The notes beneath the pieces are model-generated. The model saw nothing but the letters and a program-made list of their open reading frames with translations, made no database searches and was not told the origin of the DNA. This document shows positions 34,283 through 38,872 of a stretch of 38,872 nt of DNA, in pieces. Source of the DNA: Pseudomonas juntendi (GTDB lineage: Bacteria > Pseudomonadota > Gammaproteobacteria > Pseudomonadales > Pseudomonadaceae). The DNA is taken from positions 1 through 38,872 of the forward strand of contig NZ_BLJG01000018.1 in the NCBI RefSeq assembly GCF_009932375.1. The letters are read 5' to 3'. The position numbers and the translations under genes are program-made. Each line of letters starts with the position of its first letter. Position 1 is the stretch's first letter.

Positions 34283-35112
34283 AGCACCGGTCCCGCGCTG
34301 GTCGGCTGCACCAGGCGCTCGACGAAGAACTCCAGGTGGCCACGTGGGTTGGCCGGCAGCGGCCAGCTGTCGACCTTCTGGGCAATCGCCTTGAAGGCCA
34401 GCGCGCACTTGGAGCGTGGGAAGGCTTCGTAAACGGCACGCTGCTTCTGCACCGCCTTGCGCACGCACTCGTCGTAGGGCACGGCGCCTACGTACTGCAG
34501 GGCGACATCCAGGAAACGGTCGGTAACCTTGGTCAGCTTGGCAAACAGGTTGCGCCCTTCCTGAGGGCTCTGGGCCATGTTGGCCAGCACGCGGAAGCGG
34601 TTCATGCCGTAGTCACGGTTGAGCAGCTTGATCAGCGCGTAGGCATCGGTGATCGAGGTCGGCTCGTCGCACACCACCAGCAGCACTTCCTGGGCGGCAC
34701 GGACAAAGCTGACGACCGACTCACCGATACCCGCAGCGGTATCGATGACCAGGACATCGAGGTTGTCGCCGACTTCGCTGAACGCCTGGATCAGCCCGGC
34801 ATGCTGGGCCGGCGCCAGGTGAACCATGCTCTGCGTACCGGAGGCAGCCGGTACGATGCGCACACCACCAGGGCCCTGCAATATCACGTCACGCAGCTCG
34901 CAGCGCCCTTCGATGACATCGGCCAGGGTCCGTTTGGGCGTCAGGCCCAGCAACACGTCGACATTGGCCAGGCCCAGGTCGGCATCCAGCAACATGACCC
35001 TGCGGCCGAGTTCGGCCAACGCCAGGGACAGGTTCACTGAAACGTTAGTCTTGCCGACGCCACCTTTGCCACCGGTCACGGCGATCACCTGTACGGGATG
35101 CATGCTACCCAT
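34279..35112 (-). CDS. fleN: flagellar number regulator FleN (FlhG, MinD-like ATPase)
   Basis: A 277-residue MinD/ParA-type ATPase: MGSMHPVQVIAVTGGKGGVG KT with the signature Lys of the deviant Walker A, RRVMLLDADLGLANVDVLLG and the Walker B LDVLVIDTAAGIG. The C-terminal region YGAVPYDE-like (QYVGAVPYDECVRKAVQKQR) is typical of FlhG. It counters FleQ and limits flagellar number at the pole, working with FlhF. It lies 93 bases downstream of flhF and overlaps fliA by 4 bases. Confidence 0.96.
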   Translation of the reverse strand: MGSMHPVQVIAVTGGKGGVGKTNVSVNLSLALAELGRRVMLLDADLGLANVDVLLGLTPKRTLADVIEGRCELRDVILQGPGGVRIVPAASGTQSMVHLAPAQHAGLIQAFSEVGDNLDVLVIDTAAGIGESVVSFVRAAQEVLLVVCDEPTSITDAYALIKLLNRDYGMNRFRVLANMAQSPQEGRNLFAKLTKVTDRFLDVALQYVGAVPYDECVRKAVQKQRAVYEAFPRSKCALAFKAIAQKVDSWPLPANPRGHLEFFVERLVQPTSAGPVL

Positions 35113-35205
35113 GTTTGTAATTTACCTTGTATCGCTGGGACCCAGGCCACACGTAGGGCAATTCTGCGTACCCCTTGGCATAGCTACTTTGCACACGTTT
35201 CATAC

Positions 35206-36513
35206 TCAACCCGCTCGCCGTGGGTTGTGGTAGAGATCAGCGAACATGTCGGCCATTGCCTCTTCGCTGGGCTCCTCCTGCTGCTGCACATTGACCGCGC
35301 GGGACACCAGCTGGTGCCCCCGCGGCAGGTGCAGGTCGTCAGGAATGCGCGGGCCGTCGGTAAGATAGGCCACAGGCAAATCATGACTGATGGCAAGGCT
35401 CAGCACATCGCCAAGGCTTGCCGTTTCATCGAGCTTGGTCAGGATGCAGCCGGCCAGGCCACAGCGCTTGTAGCTGTGGTAGGCGGCGGTCAGCACCTGC
35501 TTCTGGCTGGTGGTGGCCAGTACCAGGTAATTCTTGGCGGCGATGCCACGGCCGGCCAGGGTTTCCAGCTGCATGCGCAGGGCCGGGTCGCTGGCCTGCA
35601 GGCCGGCGGTGTCGATCAGCACCACACGCTTGCGCAGCAGCGGCTCCAGCGCTGCCGCCAGCGACTGGCCTGGGTCGACGTAGGTGACCGGGACATTGAG
35701 GATGCGGCCAAGGGTCTTGAGCTGCTCCTGGGCACCGATGCGGAAGCTGTCCATGCTCACCAGCGCCATGTTCTGCGCGCCGTACTTGAGCACGTAGCGC
35801 GCCGCCAGCTTGGCCAGGGTGGTGGTCTTGCCCATGCCGGCCGGGCCGACCATGGCGATCACACCGCCTTCTTCGATCGGCTCTACCTCAGGAATTTCGA
35901 TCATGCGCGCCAAGTGCGCCAGCAACATGCGCCAGGCATGGCGTGGCTCTTCGATTTCGGCGGTCAGCTCCAGCAACTCGCGGGCAATCGGCCCGGACAG
36001 GCCAATGCGCTGCAGGCGCCGCCAGATGTTGGCCTGTTGTGGCTTGCTGCCCTGCAGCTGGGTCCAGGCCAGCGAGCCGAGCTGCACTTCCAGCAGTTCG
36101 CGCAGGCCCGACAGTTCGGAGCGCATGGCATCGAACAGGCGCGGGTCAACGGGCGCCGGCGCCGTGGCGGCCGCCGCCTGTGGAGCCTCGACATGGGGCT
36201 CGACCAGCGGCTCGGCAGCGGTCAGCGACTGCCCGGCGAACAATTGGCGGTTGTTATCGCTGCTGTCCTGGCGGTGGCCCAGCTCGGCCTGGGCCGTGGC
36301 AATGCGCGTGTGGGTCTTGCGCAGCTCTTCTTCCAGCTCGGCATTGGGCACGCGCGGGGCCAGGGCGGACAGCTTGTAGTCCAGCGCGGCCGTCAGCTCG
36401 ACACCACCGGCAATGCGACGGTTGCCAATGATCGCGGCATCGGCGCCCAGCTCATCACGGACCAGTTTCATGGCCTGACGCATATCGGCGGCGAAAAATC
36501 GCTTAACTTGCAT
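35206..36513 (-). CDS. flhF: flagellar placement GTPase FlhF (SRP-type)
   Basis: A 435-residue SRP-family GTPase. The N-terminal B domain is MQVKRFFAADMRQAMKLVRD; a Pro/Ala-rich linker spans about 95-125; the N domain follows; the G domain has P-loop GPAGMGKT (223-230), then SMDSFRIGAQEQL, VVLIDTAGLQ and LTKLDETASLGD. It marks the pole for assembly of the flagellum and recruits FliF. The ATG lies 11 bases after the flhA stop, so the two are co-transcribed. Confidence 0.96.
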   Translation of the reverse strand: MQVKRFFAADMRQAMKLVRDELGADAAIIGNRRIAGGVELTAALDYKLSALAPRVPNAELEEELRKTHTRIATAQAELGHRQDSSDNNRQLFAGQSLTAAEPLVEPHVEAPQAAAATAPAPVDPRLFDAMRSELSGLRELLEVQLGSLAWTQLQGSKPQQANIWRRLQRIGLSGPIARELLELTAEIEEPRHAWRMLLAHLARMIEIPEVEPIEEGGVIAMVGPAGMGKTTTLAKLAARYVLKYGAQNMALVSMDSFRIGAQEQLKTLGRILNVPVTYVDPGQSLAAALEPLLRKRVVLIDTAGLQASDPALRMQLETLAGRGIAAKNYLVLATTSQKQVLTAAYHSYKRCGLAGCILTKLDETASLGDVLSLAISHDLPVAYLTDGPRIPDDLHLPRGHQLVSRAVNVQQQEEPSEEAMADMFADLYHNPRRAG

Positions 36514-36524
36514 TATCCACTACC

Positions 36525-38654
36525 TCAGCCGTTAGGGCCCACGGTGGCAACGATGGTGACTTGCTTGTTGTCCGGTATTTCCTGATACGCCAGCACATGC
36601 AAATTCGGTACAGCCAGGCGACCGAAACGCGACAGCATGGCGCGGATCGGGCCGGCGACCAGCAGAATGGCCGGCTGGCCCTGCATTTCCTGGCGCTGGG
36701 CCGCTTCGATCAGCGAACGTTGCAGCTTTTCGGCCATGCTCGGTTCCAGAAGAACACCGTCTTCCTGGCCTTGCCCGGCGCGTTGCAGACTATTGAGCAA
36801 AATCTGTTCCAACCTTGGCTCCAGGGTGATCACCGGGAGCTCCGACTCAACGCCGACAATGCTTTGCACGATGGCGCGACACAATCCGACGCGCACCGCC
36901 GCAACCAGCGCGGCGGTATCTTGACTCTTGCCAGCGTTGTTCGCGATTGCTTCGGCAATACTGCGAATATCGCGCACGGGTACCTGTTCCGACAACAGGG
37001 CCTGCAAGACCTTGAGTAGCCCCGACAAGGAAATGACACCCGGCACCAGTTCTTCTGCAAGTTTAGGCGAAGCCTTGGCCAACACCTGCAACAGTTGCTG
37101 GACCTCTTCGTGGCCAATCAGTTCATGGCAGTGCTTCTGCAGGATCTGGTTGAGGTGGGTGGCCACTACCGTACTGGCATCGACCACGGTGTAGCCCAGC
37201 GACTGCGCCTGCGAGCGCTGGCCCACGTCGATCCACACCGCCTCCAGGCCAAACGCCGGGTCACGTGCGGCAATGCCGTTGAGGGTGCCGAACACCTGCC
37301 CCGGGTTGATCGCCAGCTCGCGGTCCGGGTAGATCTCGGCCTCCGCCAGGATCACCCCCATCAGCGTCAGGCGATAGGCGCTGGGTTGCAGGTCAAGGTT
37401 GTCGCGGATATGCACCGTGGGCATGAGGAAGCCCAGGTCCTGCGACAGCTTCTTGCGCACGCCCTTGATTCGCGCCAGCAACTGACCACCCTGGTTGCGG
37501 TCCACCAGGGGGATCAGCCGGTAGCCGACTTCCAGGCCGATCATGTCGATCGGTGTCACATCGTCCCAGCCCAGCTCCTTGGTTTCCAGCGCCCGCTGCG
37601 GCGAAGGCAGCAGGTCTTGCTGGCGCTGCGCCTCCTGCAAGGCCTGGGCCTTGGCCTTCTGTTGTTTCTTCCATACAAGATAAGCCCCGCCACCGGCCAG
37701 CAGACCCAGGCCGATGAAGGCGACGTGCGGCATGCCCGGCACCAGCCCCATGACAATCATCAACCCCGCCGATACCGCCAACGCCTTGGGCGAGTCGAAC
37801 ATCTGCCGGTTGATCAGTTTGCCCATGTCCTCCGAGCCCGAGGCGCGGGTGACCATGATCGCCGCAGCGGTCGACAACAGCAGTGATGGCAATTGCGCCA
37901 CCAAACCGTCACCGATGGTCAGCAGGGCGTACACCTTGCCGGCATCGCCGAAGCTCATGCCATGCTGCAGCATGCCGATCAGCATGCCACCGATCAGGTT
38001 GATGAACAGGATCAGCAAGCCGGCGATGGCGTCACCGCGCACGAACTTGCTGGCACCGTCCATCGAACCGTAGAACTCGGCCTCCTGGGCCACCTCGGCA
38101 CGACGGTGCTTGGCCTGGGCCTGGTCGATGAGGCCAGCGTTGAGGTCGGCGTCGATCGCCATCTGCTTGCCGGGCATGGCGTCGAGGGTGAAGCGCGCGC
38201 TCACTTCCGAGATACGCCCGGCGCCCTTGGTCACCACCACGAAGTTGATGATCATGAGGATGGCGAAGACCACCGCACCGACCACGTAATTGCCGCCGAT
38301 CACCACCTCGCCGAAGGCCTGGATCACCTTGCCGGCGGCGCCGTGGCCTTCCTGGCCGTGCAGCATGACCACCCGCGTGGAGGCCACGTTCAGCGCCAGG
38401 CGCAGCAGCGTAGCCACCAGCAGGATGGTGGGGAATGCAGCGAAGTCGAGCGGGCGCAGGGCGTAGACGCAGACCAGCAGCACCACGATCGACAAGGCGA
38501 TGTTGAAGGTGAAGAACACGTCGAGCAGGAACGGTGGTATCGGCAACATCATCATTGCCAACATCACCAGCAGCAGCAGCGGTACACCCAGGTTGCCCCG
38601 ACCGAGCCCGGCCAGGTTATGACGGGCGTTGCTGATTAACTGAGTGCGATCCAC
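36525..38654 (-). CDS. flhA: flagellar type III export gate protein FlhA
   Basis: A 709-residue protein with about eight membrane helices in the first 350 residues, including the FHIPEP-family segment LRLALNVASTRVVMLHG, the cytoplasmic loop ARFTLDAMPGKQMAIDADLN with AGLIDQAQAKHRRAEVAQEA, and a four-subdomain cytoplasmic C-terminus (DMIGLEVGYRLIPLVDRNQG onwards). It is the nonameric gate that docks chaperone-substrate complexes and uses proton-motive force. GTG 38654 (MDRTQLISNARHN) is chosen because AGAGGA lies 6 bases upstream and matches the usual FlhA N-terminus; the upstream in-frame start is untypical. Confidence 0.96.
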   Translation of the reverse strand: MDRTQLISNARHNLAGLGRGNLGVPLLLLVMLAMMMLPIPPFLLDVFFTFNIALSIVVLLVCVYALRPLDFAAFPTILLVATLLRLALNVASTRVVMLHGQEGHGAAGKVIQAFGEVVIGGNYVVGAVVFAILMIINFVVVTKGAGRISEVSARFTLDAMPGKQMAIDADLNAGLIDQAQAKHRRAEVAQEAEFYGSMDGASKFVRGDAIAGLLILFINLIGGMLIGMLQHGMSFGDAGKVYALLTIGDGLVAQLPSLLLSTAAAIMVTRASGSEDMGKLINRQMFDSPKALAVSAGLMIVMGLVPGMPHVAFIGLGLLAGGGAYLVWKKQQKAKAQALQEAQRQQDLLPSPQRALETKELGWDDVTPIDMIGLEVGYRLIPLVDRNQGGQLLARIKGVRKKLSQDLGFLMPTVHIRDNLDLQPSAYRLTLMGVILAEAEIYPDRELAINPGQVFGTLNGIAARDPAFGLEAVWIDVGQRSQAQSLGYTVVDASTVVATHLNQILQKHCHELIGHEEVQQLLQVLAKASPKLAEELVPGVISLSGLLKVLQALLSEQVPVRDIRSIAEAIANNAGKSQDTAALVAAVRVGLCRAIVQSIVGVESELPVITLEPRLEQILLNSLQRAGQGQEDGVLLEPSMAEKLQRSLIEAAQRQEMQGQPAILLVAGPIRAMLSRFGRLAVPNLHVLAYQEIPDNKQVTIVATVGPNG

Positions 38655-38709
38655 CGCGAGTCCTCTTGATGCAAAACTTTGACGCCCAAGGGGCATCTGC
38701 GGCTGGCAT

Positions 38710-38725
38710 TGCAAGAAGCCTTCCA
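38710..38725 (-). promoter_or_regulatory. candidate sigma-54 promoter of flhA
   Basis: On the minus strand the sequence reads TGGAAGGCTTCTTGCA, compared with TGGCACG-N4-TTGCA: GG and GC are exactly 10 bases apart, with two mismatches. The predicted start is near 38699, about 45 bases before the flhA GTG. Sigma-54/FleQ control of flhA is established in pseudomonads, which supports the call. Confidence 0.6.
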
Positions 38726-38760
38726 ACTTTGCGCGACAGGAGATTTATGTTGTGGTCCAG

Positions 38761-38850
38761 CCTGTGGGAGCGGGCGTGCCCGCGAAGCAGGCGACGCGGT
38801 GCCTGGCACCGGCTGCGCCAGTGTTCGCGGGCACGCCCGCTCCCACAGGT
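38761..38850. repeat. REP inverted pair
   Basis: Two inverted REP units (38761-38790 and 38822-38850) with the GCGGGCGTGCCCGCG core separated by about 30 bases, upstream of the flhA promoter. They separate flhA from whatever lies beyond the window edge; no gene is seen from 38655 to the end. Confidence 0.85.
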
Positions 38851-38872
38851 GGAACGGTGAATGACAGCTTCT

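Noticed and set aside
1..38872. CRISPR arrays, tRNA or rRNA genes, insertion sequences
   Set aside because: No regularly spaced direct repeats, cloverleaf-like sequences, rRNA segments or transposase frames were recognised. The repeats seen are REP-type inverted pairs.

Overview
The window looks like chromosomal DNA of a fluorescent Pseudomonas, most likely of the P. putida group. This rests on the high GC content, the REP-type inverted repeats with a GCGGGC...GCCCGC core between genes, and the gene order flhA-flhF-fleN-fliA-cheY-cheZ-cheA-cheB-motC-motD-ParA-CheW-like-cheW-DUF2802, which then meets a ccmA-I cytochrome c maturation operon. The species call is recognition by eye, not a database match.

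Left part (1-9.7 kb), assorted accessory and housekeeping genes: the end of a MscS-type channel gene, a SAM methyltransferase, an EamA exporter divergent from an Lrp/AsnC regulator, an NCS1 permease plus an Asp/Glu/hydantoin-racemase-family enzyme behind a 469-bp AT-rich control region, an FKBP isomerase, a GFA-family zinc protein, a PhzF-family protein and a small lipoprotein. Two genes here are decayed: a histidine-phosphatase fragment, and a 2-hydroxyacid dehydrogenase reduced to its two ends.

Middle (9.7-16.6 kb, minus strand): the complete operon ccmABCDEFG-ccmH-ccmI for System I cytochrome c biogenesis, with 4-8 bp start/stop overlaps at almost every junction. Divergent from it (16.8-18.7 kb) lie a FliK-like hook-length-control gene and a short FlhB C-terminal-like gene (FlhX type), preceded by a good sigma-28 (FliA) promoter match.

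18.8-24.4 kb: two tandem paralogous giant genes (911 and 919 codons). Each has a long DUF6543/dermonecrotic-toxin-like N-terminal part with a hydrophobic central segment, and a C-terminal glycosyltransferase domain with the clostridial TcdA/TcdB (GT44) signature: W, then D-x-x-R, then D-x-D exactly 16 residues after the first D. They sit on the same strand directly after the FliK/FlhX pair with no obvious terminator between, and end in a hairpin facing the chemotaxis operon. This is the most unusual part of the window.

Right part (24.4-38.7 kb, minus strand): the flagellar export gene flhA (candidate sigma-54 promoter), the polar-placement and number pair flhF/fleN, the flagellar sigma factor fliA, and the chemotaxis and motility operon cheY-cheZ-cheA-cheB-motC-motD-ParA(ParC)-CheW-like(ParP)-cheW-DUF2802. 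CheA has a low-complexity linker with four copies of an acidic LLD-type motif that resembles the CheY-docking peptide of FliM.
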